From the NCBI GenBank assembly GCA_028278225.1, contig JANQEU010000090.1, positions 1-55,125 on the forward strand: a DNA stretch of 55,125 nucleotides. Direction: 5' to 3'. The notes below the pieces were generated by a model, which was not told the DNA's origin, did no database searches, and saw only the letters and a program-made list of their open reading frames with translations. Source of the DNA: Cyclobacteriaceae bacterium. Its GTDB lineage: Bacteria; Bacteroidota; Bacteroidia; Cytophagales; Cyclobacteriaceae. Numbering within the stretch: the first letter of the stretch is position 1; the number at the start of each line of letters is the position of its first letter. A program made the position numbers and the translations under genes. Shown one piece after another: positions 43,410 to 50,924 of the stretch.

Positions 43410-45005
43410 CTACTTTTTCTTTAGTTCCTTAATTCGAGTCGCAAAGAAAGATTTTTTTTCAGGAAATTTCAAACTAAGGTTCTCGTAAATTTCAATTGCT
43501 CTTTCGTACTTTCCCTGCTCAATATAGATCTCCGCCAGGTACTCTGAAGCAATATCCACGTGAAAGCGAGTACTCTTTTCAGACAGGTCTTGCTTTTCCT
43601 TCCCTTCGGGGGCAATCTTTTTTGCCGGCGTTATCCCCGGATCTTTATCAATAAACTCCGAGATGATCTTTTTTTGATCGTCACCTTTGATGGTTGATTC
43701 TTCCTGTTTTCTATCTCCGCGGGAGCGCTTCGAGATTACTTCACCTGATTTGGGTTCTTTGGGGGTAGATTTAGTAGTTGATTTCCTGCTTGTGGCAGTT
43801 TTCTTTACTTCGGGTTGTGCCTCGGTTTCAGGTTTAGCCTTTTCGGAAGCAGTTTTCTTAGCTGCGGTGGTAGTTTTAGCCGCTTTTTTCTCCGGTTTGG
43901 TTTTGACCTCAGCGGAAGTCGATTTCGATGGGGGTTTGGTAGCTGCTTTTGCTGAAGTTTTTGTGGTCGTTTTGGTGACCTTTTTTGCGGCCGGTTTTGC
44001 TTTTGTTGCAGCTTTTTTTACGGCTGTAGTTGATTTCGTACCAGTGGTCTTTGTACCTGCCGCTGTTTTTGTGCTCGATTTTGCTGCCGGTTTTTTCGCC
44101 TCACTTTTTACCGTGGCTGTTTTTGTCGCAGCTTTTGGTTCTGCAGCCTTGGTAGTTGCTTTTCGGACTGTCGATGCTGTTTTTTTTACAGCTGTTTTCC
44201 CGGTTGTCTTGGCTGTAGTTTTAGTGGGGGAGGCTTTTGCTTTGGCTTTGGTCCCTTTGGTTGCAGATTTTGGCTCAGCTTTGGTTTTGGCAGTGGCTTC
44301 CGGTTTTTCTTTGACGCTATCCTTTTTCGCCTTTGAAACGGGAACAGGTTTTTCTGCTTTCTCTTCTTCTTTCTTTTTGGTTTCTCTGGCTTTTACCTGC
44401 TTGAGTGCCGAATCAACAGCCTCGTCTTCTTCATTTTTTCTTTCCCACTCCCTAAACCTGGCTTTTGATTGTTTGAGATTTTCAAGGTCCTGAAAGACTT
44501 CCTTGATCAGATTATCCAGGTCGCTATCAGCAGGAGCTTTCAGATCTTCTACGGATATTGAATCCGGAACAATTTCTTTCCCGGTTGCCGTATCAGGTGT
44601 TTTCTCAATCGTCTTTTCTTCCGGGGATTTTTTAGTTGGAGCCTTCTTTACCGGCTCTTCTGTTACCGGCTTCTCAGGGGGTTTTTTCGCCGGCTCAGGG
44701 GGTTGTGTTGTTTCCGGCTCTTTTACAGCATCTGTAATTTCAGATGGTTGATCTTTGGACTGAATAAATATCAGTTGCCCACTGATGTATCTCTTAAGGG
44801 CAGCTCTGTCCGGAACATGTACGGCGGCTGAGGAAATATAGCGATTGGCCGTTTTGGGAGAACTTTCCTTTTTGACTTTGGCCAACAAAACCCTCGCACT
44901 CTGGAAGTAGGGGTAATTTTTAACCATTTCCTCCAATTCACCCTCTCGCTCTTCGGAAATTTGAGACGGATCCTTCAAATATTGGATGAATTGACGCTTA
45001 TTCAA
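43410..45005 (-). CDS. TPR protein with a long histone-H1-like Lys/Ala/Thr/Pro-rich linker
   Basis: The 531-residue protein has three parts. Residues about 1-85 form a helical domain with Tyr-Pro-Tyr-Phe-Gln-Ser-Ala-Arg. Residues about 90-440 are low complexity, first Pro/Glu/Lys-rich, then a histone-H1-like stretch dominated by Lys, Ala, Thr and Pro. The C terminus (about 480-531) is a TPR-like unit with Tyr-Leu-Ala-Glu-Ile-Tyr-Ile-Glu-Gln-Gly-Lys-Tyr-Glu-Arg-Ala. The short TPR-ended protein at this site is seen across the phylum between lptE and secG; a basic linker this long may be lineage-specific. The function is unknown; nucleic-acid or cell-wall polymer binding by the linker is possible. 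The base composition makes large spurious antisense frames. Confidence 0.85.
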   Translation of the reverse strand: MNKRQFIQYLKDPSQISEEREGELEEMVKNYPYFQSARVLLAKVKKESSPKTANRYISSAAVHVPDRAALKRYISGQLIFIQSKDQPSEITDAVKEPETTQPPEPAKKPPEKPVTEEPVKKAPTKKSPEEKTIEKTPDTATGKEIVPDSISVEDLKAPADSDLDNLIKEVFQDLENLKQSKARFREWERKNEEDEAVDSALKQVKARETKKKEEEKAEKPVPVSKAKKDSVKEKPEATAKTKAEPKSATKGTKAKAKASPTKTTAKTTGKTAVKKTASTVRKATTKAAEPKAATKTATVKSEAKKPAAKSSTKTAAGTKTTGTKSTTAVKKAATKAKPAAKKVTKTTTKTSAKAATKPPSKSTSAEVKTKPEKKAAKTTTAAKKTASEKAKPETEAQPEVKKTATSRKSTTKSTPKEPKSGEVISKRSRGDRKQEESTIKGDDQKKIISEFIDKDPGITPAKKIAPEGKEKQDLSEKSTRFHVDIASEYLAEIYIEQGKYERAIEIYENLSLKFPEKKSFFATRIKELKKK

Positions 45006-45047
45006 ATCTTGCTATTGATTGATGATCGCTTTTAAATATAAGAAAAA

Positions 45048-45569
45048 TTACCAATTCGCCACCGAAGCATTGAAAATATCAATGATAATTTGTTCGAATA
45101 TCTCTTCAACAAAATCCTGTTCATTTGAAGCCAGATCCAGGTCCTGGTCGTAGTCCTTGAAAAAAGAAAAACGTTGTTCAAAATCGAATTGATCATCTTT
45201 CAAATTAGTGTACGTAGCATACACCGTAATAGTAATCCTGGAAAGCTGGGAATAATCGGCATCTCTCGATGATCCGGCTGCAGTAGCACCCACGGGCGTT
45301 ATCGTGTAATTTTCGATATATCCGTCAAACTGAAGGTCACCATTATTATCAATCAATGCCAAACTGGTATTTTGCTGAAAATAGTCCTTTATCGCTTCAG
45401 TGAACAAGTTGCTCATGTTGGAAGGTCCAAGCGGAGCGTTGTTGAAAAATGTCTGTATGGATATGGTTTTGACATCCGGGGATATGGATGCACCCGTAAA
45501 CGAATATACTCCACAGCCCATCAGAGGTAAAAGAAAGATCCAGGTAAGTCTAGAACCCATCGATTTCAT
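45048..45569 (-). CDS. lptE: LPS-assembly lipoprotein LptE-like
   Basis: The mature protein begins after a lipoprotein signal with Leu-Met-Gly-Cys and reads Cys-Gly-Val-Tyr-Ser-Phe-Thr-Gly, the start of the Bacteroidota LptE family, followed by Ile-Ser-Ile-Gln-Thr-Phe-Phe-Asn-Asn-Ala. LptE plugs the LptD barrel that inserts lipopolysaccharide in the outer membrane. An in-frame ATG at 45626 would put 19 non-signal residues in front, so I use the ATG at 45569 (or 45560); this overlaps the end of the sigma-54 activator gene by 20 (or 11) bases. The TPR gene follows after 42 bases. Family assignment rests mostly on context and the N-terminal pattern. Confidence 0.85.
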   Translation of the reverse strand: MKSMGSRLTWIFLLPLMGCGVYSFTGASISPDVKTISIQTFFNNAPLGPSNMSNLFTEAIKDYFQQNTSLALIDNNGDLQFDGYIENYTITPVGATAAGSSRDADYSQLSRITITVYATYTNLKDDQFDFEQRFSFFKDYDQDLDLASNEQDFVEEIFEQIIIDIFNASVANW

Positions 45570-46815
45570 ACTGCTTAATTTTCCGGTACAGTGTTCTTTC
45601 GGATATACCAAGGTCCTGCGCTGCATATTTCCTCTTGTTATTATTCTTTCTTAACGCCTTAATGATCATTTCCTTTTCTTTTTTCTCCAAAGAAAGTGAC
45701 TCATCCTCTAATTCGTGAGAAATATCCTCAATCCGGCTATTTCCGGATATTCCATGGCTTGGTTCAATAAGCAGCGCCCTGTTGGCACTTTCAAGGTCTT
45801 GCTCTGCTTCTGTAGTAGCGGGAACATCCCCGAATAGATTTTCGTGCTTTTGTAAAAGCTCGTGGTGATTGGTATTTCCCTGGAGGAGTTGAAGAATGAG
45901 CTTTTTCATATCCGTCATGTCCTTTTTCATATCGAAGAGGACTTTGTATAAAATATCTCTTTCGGTGAAATCTTCCTCGTGGGATTCCCGGGGAACGATT
46001 GCAGGCAGTCTGCTGTCATCCCTTGGCAGGTATTTCAGAGCGGTTTCAGTATCAATTCTTCTGTCGATTTCAAGGACGCTGATCTGCTCGGCCAGGTTTT
46101 TCAACTGGCGAATATTGCCCGGGAACCGATATTGCATTAAGATCTGTTCGGCCTCCGGGGATAACGTTGCAGGCTTTGTCCTGTAATTTTCGGCGAAATC
46201 CGTGGCAAACTTCTTAAAAAGCAGGAGAACGTCTTTTCCCCTGTCCCTCAGTGCGGGTACATGAATTGGGACCGTATTCAATCGATAGAAGAGGTCCTCA
46301 CGGAATTTGTTTTTGGCCACTGCTTCTTTTAAGTCAACATTGGATGCGGCCAATACACGGACATCTGTTTTTTGGACTTTTGACGAGCCGACCCTGATAA
46401 ATTCACCGTTTTCCAGTATCCTTAACAACCGGGCCTGGGTACTCAGCGGCATTTCACCGATCTCATCCAGAAATATTGTTCCGCCATTTGTCACTTCAAA
46501 ATAGCCTTTCCTGCTGTCTGTGGCCCCGGTAAAAGCTCCTTTTTCATGTCCAAACAATTCAGAATCAATCGTTCCCTCCGGAATTGCTCCGCAATTTATG
46601 GCAATGAACTGGCCATGTTTTCTTGCCGAAAGGCTGTGAATGATCTTTGAGAAGGATTCTTTACCTACTCCGCTCTCACCACTGATCAATACGCTCATAT
46701 TAGTAGGCGCCACCTGTATGGCAACACGGATCGCATTGTTCAGCTGTGGTGCTGTCCCTACGATCTCAAATCGTTGCTTGATCGTTTGAATTTCCGCTTC
46801 CAGTTTGTAATCCAT
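45550..46815 (-). CDS. Sigma-54-dependent transcriptional activator without receiver domain
   Basis: A 421-residue AAA+ activator of RpoN holoenzyme. Only about 17 residues precede the AAA+ domain, so there is no response-regulator receiver, PAS or GAF domain. Walker A is Gly46-Glu-Ser-Gly-Val-Gly-Lys-Glu53, the sigma-54 contact motif Gly-Ala-Phe-Thr-Gly-Ala is at 93-98 and Walker B is Gly-Gly-Thr-Ile-Phe-Leu-Asp-Glu (111-118). A Fis-type helix-turn-helix with Ala-Gln-Asp-Leu-Gly-Ile-Ser-Glu-Arg-Thr-Leu-Tyr-Arg ends the protein. Between them lies a 130-residue charged segment that might take signals. The intact GAFTGA motif says it works with sigma-54. It lies one base after miaB and before lptE. 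Confidence 0.93.
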   Translation of the reverse strand: MDYKLEAEIQTIKQRFEIVGTAPQLNNAIRVAIQVAPTNMSVLISGESGVGKESFSKIIHSLSARKHGQFIAINCGAIPEGTIDSELFGHEKGAFTGATDSRKGYFEVTNGGTIFLDEIGEMPLSTQARLLRILENGEFIRVGSSKVQKTDVRVLAASNVDLKEAVAKNKFREDLFYRLNTVPIHVPALRDRGKDVLLLFKKFATDFAENYRTKPATLSPEAEQILMQYRFPGNIRQLKNLAEQISVLEIDRRIDTETALKYLPRDDSRLPAIVPRESHEEDFTERDILYKVLFDMKKDMTDMKKLILQLLQGNTNHHELLQKHENLFGDVPATTEAEQDLESANRALLIEPSHGISGNSRIEDISHELEDESLSLEKKEKEMIIKALRKNNNKRKYAAQDLGISERTLYRKIKQYEIDGF

Positions 46816-46816
46816 G

Positions 46817-48271
46817 TCAAACTACTTCTCCGAGCAATGTTGCCGATGTGCAATCTGTAATTTTCGCATTAATGTATTGTCCCTTTTCGTACCCGTTGTC
46901 ATTGAAGATCACCACCTTGTTGGCACTGTTTCTTCCCTGCAGTTGATCCACGGACTTTTTACTTCTGCCTTCGATCAGAACTTTGAAGATCTTTCCCACA
47001 TCGCGTTTATTCCTGATCATGGATAGCTCCTGCTGCTTATTAATGATTTCCTGCAATCTTCTTTTCTTCACGTCAGGAGAGGTATCATCTTTGTACTTCT
47101 TGGCAGCAAGTGTACCAGGCCGCTCTGAATAAACAAACATATATGAGAAGTCATACTGCACATAATCCATTAATGACAAAGTGTCACGATGTTCTTCCTC
47201 CGATTCGGTGCAAAATCCCGCGATCATATCGGAACTGATTCCGCAGTCCTCACCGAGGATGTTTCGGATTGCGTCTACCCTGTTGACGTACCATTCCCGG
47301 TCATAGGTACGATTCATCATTTCGAGTACCCTGGAATTTCCGCTCTGAGCTGGCAAATGGATGTAATTACAGATATTTTCGTGTTTTTTCATTGTATACA
47401 ACACCTCGTCCGTAATATCCTTTGGATGAGAGGTTGAAAACCTTACCCTTAAGTTTGGGTCGACGTTTGCGACCAATTCCAACAAAGCGGCGAAATTGAT
47501 GATCTCACTATCCCCATTTCGCTCCAGTCTTGCTTTGTTATTTTCTTCTTCTTCCGACCACTTGTAAGAATCTACGTTTTGGCCAAGAAGAGTTACTTCC
47601 CTGTAGCCGTTTTCGAATAATTCAGTAGCTTCCCTGATAATGGATTGTGGGTCCCTGCTGCGTTCCCTGCCTCTTGTGAAAGGCACCACACAAAATGAAC
47701 ACATGTTGTCACATCCGCGCATTATTGATATGAATGCCGTAACACCATTGGAATTCAGCCTCACCGGGGATATATCCGCATAGGTTTCCTCCCTTGATAA
47801 GAATGTGTTGATTCCTTTTTCACCTTCTTCTGTGATTTTAATGAGACTGGGCAGGTCCCGATAAGCATCCGGTCCAACAACAAGATCAACCATTTTCTCT
47901 TCTTCCAGCAACTTTGACTTCAATCGCTCAGCCATGCATCCCAGGACTCCTATCGTAACTTCAGGTCGTTTCTTTTTTACCCCGTTGAAATGACCTAACC
48001 TGTTTCTAATAGTGTGTTCCGCTTTTTCACGGATGGAACAGGTATTGAGGAGGATCAGATCCGCATTTTCGAACGAGGAGGTTGTGGTGTACCCTTCTCC
48101 CGCCAGAATTGATGTTACTATCTCGCTGTCCGAGAAGTTCATTTGGCAACCATAGCTTTCAATGTACAGTTTTTTCCCTGCAGCATCCGTTTCCTTGGAA
48201 ACCCGTATTGCGCAGTTTTCTTCCACCTTTACTTCTTCTACCAGGTCAATATTCGCGATTAAATTTGCCAT
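46817..48271 (-). CDS. miaB: tRNA-2-methylthio-N6-dimethylallyladenosine synthase
   Basis: MiaB adds a methylthio group to i6A37 of tRNAs reading UNN codons, using two 4Fe-4S clusters and S-adenosylmethionine. The N-terminal cluster cysteines are Cys42, Cys78 and Cys112, and the radical-SAM triad is Cys187-x3-Cys191-x2-Cys194 ([10 protein letters not shown]). A TRAM domain ends the protein (Ile-Lys-type start near 415, [10 protein letters not shown] near the end). The length of 484 is normal. It is first in the reverse operon miaB - activator - lptE - TPR - secG, with a TATCTTTG promoter element just upstream. Confidence 0.96.
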   Translation of the reverse strand: MANLIANIDLVEEVKVEENCAIRVSKETDAAGKKLYIESYGCQMNFSDSEIVTSILAGEGYTTTSSFENADLILLNTCSIREKAEHTIRNRLGHFNGVKKKRPEVTIGVLGCMAERLKSKLLEEEKMVDLVVGPDAYRDLPSLIKITEEGEKGINTFLSREETYADISPVRLNSNGVTAFISIMRGCDNMCSFCVVPFTRGRERSRDPQSIIREATELFENGYREVTLLGQNVDSYKWSEEEENNKARLERNGDSEIINFAALLELVANVDPNLRVRFSTSHPKDITDEVLYTMKKHENICNYIHLPAQSGNSRVLEMMNRTYDREWYVNRVDAIRNILGEDCGISSDMIAGFCTESEEEHRDTLSLMDYVQYDFSYMFVYSERPGTLAAKKYKDDTSPDVKKRRLQEIINKQQELSMIRNKRDVGKIFKVLIEGRSKKSVDQLQGRNSANKVVIFNDNGYEKGQYINAKITDCTSATLLGEVV

Positions 48272-48285
48272 TTGGATTGAACGTG

Positions 48286-48319
48286 CAAAGATAGGTCAGA
48301 TATTGATTTTTATGCCAAA
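48286..48319 (-). promoter_or_regulatory. Bacteroidota-type promoter for the miaB-secG operon
   Basis: On the reverse strand TTTG (48319-48316) is followed after 22 bases by TATCTTTG (48293-48286), a match to -33/-7. It lies 14 bases before the miaB ATG, so the leader would be only about ten bases. Confidence 0.5.
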
Positions 48320-48322
48320 TTG

Positions 48323-48339
48323 TCAGTCTAAAAGACTGA
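48323..48339 (-). terminator. Hairpin after the YceI-like gene, possible weak terminator
   Basis: TCAGTCT-AAA-AGACTGA is a perfect 7-bp stem with a 3-base loop, 13 bases after the stop of the YceI-like gene on the reverse strand. It is followed there by CAATTTGG, not a strong T-run, so termination may be partial. It lies just upstream of the miaB promoter. Confidence 0.4.
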
Positions 48340-48352
48340 ACTTAAGAAATTT

Positions 48353-49078
48353 CTACGGTATTGTTTTAAGATAGAACCCTATGTTCACTTTGGAATAAAT
48401 AAGACTGTCCATCGAATTAAGTGACCTGGATTCTCTCGCAATGGGTAGATCCCAGTCTCGCAGATCTATATTGAATCTGGCTTCAATGGTTTTCCATTTC
48501 CCACTTTTATCGATGAGTGCCGGTACCTGAACCTGCTGTGTTATTCCATTTAGTTCCAACTCTCCGGAAATAACCCTGTTGGAGTTTGGAAGTATGAACT
48601 CACCTAATGAAAAAGGAACCGGAGAACGTTCATCCATATCATGCTTCAGATCAAAAAGTGATGAATCAAATTGCATTACACGGTTGAATTGAAAACTGGC
48701 GCTGGAGTACTGATTTGTGTTTAGAAAATCATTAGACAGGAAAAAGGTATTTAACTTTTCAAATTTCGCTGAATCTGACAAGGGATCACTGATACGAATC
48801 GTTTTCAAATCAATATCAATGGTGCCCCGGATAATGCTGTCATTCCGTACGGCAATTTGTCCGGACTTTATATTTATTGTGCCGTCAAATCTTTCTGTTG
48901 AGCTTGTGGCGATCCATGTAACAATTGATGTGATACTATCGATATGGAAGATTTGGGCATCTTCATTCAATATTGATACATTATCCTGGTTATCAACTTT
49001 TGTTTGGCAGCCTGGATTGAGTAGGAGTACAACAATTGCAGATAATAGAATGGAGTAGTTCAATCTGGTAATTGACAT
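48353..49078 (-). CDS. YceI-like lipoprotein
   Basis: The protein has the YceI lipocalin-like pattern: Ile-Asp-Ser-Ile-Thr-Ser-Ile-Val-Thr-Trp-Ile-Ala near the start of the mature part, Gly-Thr-Ile-Asp-Ile-Asp-Leu and a Gly-Glu-Leu-Glu-Leu-Asn-Gly-Ile-Thr strand pair. YceI proteins bind long isoprenoids or other amphiphiles in the periplasm. From the ATG at 49078 the sequence begins with a lipoprotein signal ending Leu-Asn-Pro-Gly-Cys24; the upstream ATG at 49114 would add 12 residues before the signal peptide and would leave only 11 bases to the divergent gene, so it is less likely. The ligand is unknown. Confidence 0.86.
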   Translation of the reverse strand: MSITRLNYSILLSAIVVLLLNPGCQTKVDNQDNVSILNEDAQIFHIDSITSIVTWIATSSTERFDGTINIKSGQIAVRNDSIIRGTIDIDLKTIRISDPLSDSAKFEKLNTFFLSNDFLNTNQYSSASFQFNRVMQFDSSLFDLKHDMDERSPVPFSLGEFILPNSNRVISGELELNGITQQVQVPALIDKSGKWKTIEARFNIDLRDWDLPIARESRSLNSMDSLIYSKVNIGFYLKTIP

Positions 49079-49125
49079 TTTTTGAATCGTAAAAACCGAT
49101 GTATGTTTAAGCAAAAGATATTGAG

Positions 49126-49644
49126 ATGGCGATTATAAAACCTTTACGTGGATTTTCTCCGAAATTCGGAAAAGAATGTTGGTTTGCCGAAAATGCTGTT
49201 ATCGTCGGAGAAGTTGAAATGGGAGACAAATGTACCGTTTGGTTCAGTGCGGTTGTCAGGGGAGATGTGAATTCGATAACAATAGGGGATAATACAAATA
49301 TTCAGGACAATGCCACAATACATGGTACATATGAAACTGCCGCTACGGTCATCGGTAGTAATGTGTCAATAGGTCACAACGCAGTGGTGCATGGATGCAC
49401 ACTTGAGGACAATGTATTGGTCGGAATGGGTGCCATTATCATGGATAATGCCATGGTGAAAACCGGTGCCATGGTGGCCGCAGGAGCTGTGGTATTGGCA
49501 AATTCAATTCTGGAAGAAAATATGATCTATGCGGGAGTACCTGCCAAACCCGTTAAGGAAGTGAAGGGAGATAATCTTGAAATGATGGAACGAATCTCGG
49601 GTAATTATGTTAGATATGCATCCTGGTTTACCGAATCATCATGA
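49126..49644 (+). CDS. Gamma-carbonic-anhydrase-like hexapeptide repeat protein
   Basis: The 172-residue protein is a left-handed beta-helix built of hexapeptide repeats (for example Val-Gly-Glu-Val-Glu-Met, Ile-Gly-Asp-Asn-Thr-Asn-Ile-Gln). The three metal-binding histidines of gamma carbonic anhydrases are at 66, 84 and 89 (Thr-Ile-His-Gly, Ile-Gly-His-Asn, Val-His-Gly-Cys), which supports the YrdA/PaaY/CaiE-type family. Real CO2 hydration activity is not sure, since many family members lack the acidic proton shuttle. Its TGA overlaps the ATG of the next gene in ATGA (49641-49644), implying co-translation. Confidence 0.9.
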   Translation: MAIIKPLRGFSPKFGKECWFAENAVIVGEVEMGDKCTVWFSAVVRGDVNSITIGDNTNIQDNATIHGTYETAATVIGSNVSIGHNAVVHGCTLEDNVLVGMGAIIMDNAMVKTGAMVAAGAVVLANSILEENMIYAGVPAKPVKEVKGDNLEMMERISGNYVRYASWFTESS

Positions 49645-49985
49645 ATTTTATCATTCGCATAATTTTATCAGCAGTAGCAGTTCTGATAGTTTCCTACCTG
49701 CTGCCAGGAGTATTTGTAAGTGATTTTTTCACTGCACTAATTCTCGCTTTCGTGCTGGTCTTGTTGAATTACATTATTAAACCGATTCTTATCGTCCTGA
49801 CTATCCCGTTAACAATATTGACATTGGGGTTATTCCTGCTGGTGATAAATGCACTGATCATTTTGCTGGCTGACAATATCGTGACAGGATTTTCAGTTGA
49901 TGGATTTTGGTGGGCGTTGCTGTTCAGCCTTCTGCTTTCAGTTACAAACTCTCTTTTGATTGACTTAAGTAAGAAGAAAGATTAG
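49641..49985 (+). CDS. Small four-helix membrane protein (holin 4-2 superfamily-like)
   Basis: The 114-residue protein is almost entirely hydrophobic, with about four membrane helices and the pattern Asn-Tyr-Ile-Ile-Lys-Pro-Ile-Leu in the second, typical of the family annotated as phage holin 4-2/YvlD-like. No prophage genes are nearby, and members of this family in this phylum are ordinary chromosomal genes of unknown role. It is translationally coupled to the gamma-CA-like gene and shares TTAG with the sprF-like gene, giving both stop codons. Confidence 0.82.
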   Translation: MNFIIRIILSAVAVLIVSYLLPGVFVSDFFTALILAFVLVLLNYIIKPILIVLTIPLTILTLGLFLLVINALIILLADNIVTGFSVDGFWWALLFSLLLSVTNSLLIDLSKKKD

Positions 49986-50914
49986 AAATAAACAGGACAC
50001 TGCGGATCTTTTCGATAATTCCTCAATTTGATTCTATAGTTAAGGAGTATCTCGTGTGACCCTGCCGAGTTATTTCCAAGTGAATTGGTAGTCATATCAT
50101 AGGCATACCCGATCCTGAAGTTTTCATTAAGAATGACCTGGCCCATCAGTGTGATCTCACCACTGTTCCTCACATTGATACCTACATAAGCAATATCATC
50201 AAAAATCACATTTGTGGAAATATCCCATTCGAATCGGGACTGTTCCTGTCCCCTCAGCAATATGGCAGGGCTGATCTTGACATTAGGTGCCAGGGGAAAT
50301 ATTATGCCTGATGTTATGTAATAGTTGCGACTTTCCCTGGATTCTTCATTGGAAGAAGCAATTTCATCTATTTCCAGGGTTTTGTTTTCAAGAAGGTATG
50401 GAACTGAAAATCCAGCATAAAAAACCGGATTGGCAAAATAAACACCGGTTCCGAAATTAGGGGAAAAACGGCTAACATTACCTGTTAAATACGGATCAGT
50501 ATTATTTACCAATTCCAACTGAGTGAAGTCTGACTTTCGGTTATTGAAGCCTCCGGAGACTCCCATGGCCAATATCCCAAAACTGGTACTTATCTTATAT
50601 GCATAACTACCATAGAAAGAGAAATCTTCAGTAACACCAATTTTGTCACTGCTGGTATAAAAACCCACACCAATTCTGTTTCCCATAAGCGAAGTGTGAG
50701 CGGACAAATTTGTGAACTGAGGTGCTCCCTCGACATTGATCCACTGCTTACGATGAACCCCGATCACAGAAAGAATGTTTAAGCTCCCTGCATAAGCAGG
50801 ATTGAGTGAAAGCGGATTATATTGATACATGGATGTCAGTGCCCTTTGCTGAGCATTGACACCCACTGCGACCATGACAAAAAGGAGAACTATAGAGATT
50901 TTCTTCTTAACCAT
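49982..50914 (-). CDS. PorP/SprF-family type IX secretion outer-membrane protein
   Basis: The 310-residue protein has a signal peptide (about 1-21, ending Val-Asn-Ala-Gln-Gln), then Tyr-Gln-Tyr-Asn-Pro-Leu-Ser-Leu-Asn-Pro-Ala-Tyr-Ala-Gly-Ser, the characteristic start of PorP/SprF proteins. The rest alternates beta strands as in an outer-membrane barrel. SprF-type members are needed to get a linked SprB-like adhesin onto the cell surface through the type IX system. Here the gene follows the giant surface-protein gene by ten bases on the same strand, so that protein is its likely client. Confidence 0.92.
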   Translation of the reverse strand: MVKKKISIVLLFVMVAVGVNAQQRALTSMYQYNPLSLNPAYAGSLNILSVIGVHRKQWINVEGAPQFTNLSAHTSLMGNRIGVGFYTSSDKIGVTEDFSFYGSYAYKISTSFGILAMGVSGGFNNRKSDFTQLELVNNTDPYLTGNVSRFSPNFGTGVYFANPVFYAGFSVPYLLENKTLEIDEIASSNEESRESRNYYITSGIIFPLAPNVKISPAILLRGQEQSRFEWDISTNVIFDDIAYVGINVRNSGEITLMGQVILNENFRIGYAYDMTTNSLGNNSAGSHEILLNYRIKLRNYRKDPQCPVYF

Positions 50915-50924
50915 TATCCTAAAA

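Noticed and set aside
43687-44493. A 268-codon forward-strand open frame
   Set aside because: It lies wholly antisense to the Lys/Ala/Thr-rich linker of the TPR protein; its Val/Phe/Ala-rich composition is a mirror of that codon bias, and the opposite strand has domain and operon support.
49641-49985. Prophage holin
   Set aside because: Only the family name suggests a phage; no lysis, capsid, integrase or att-like features are near, and the gene is coupled to a housekeeping-type gene.
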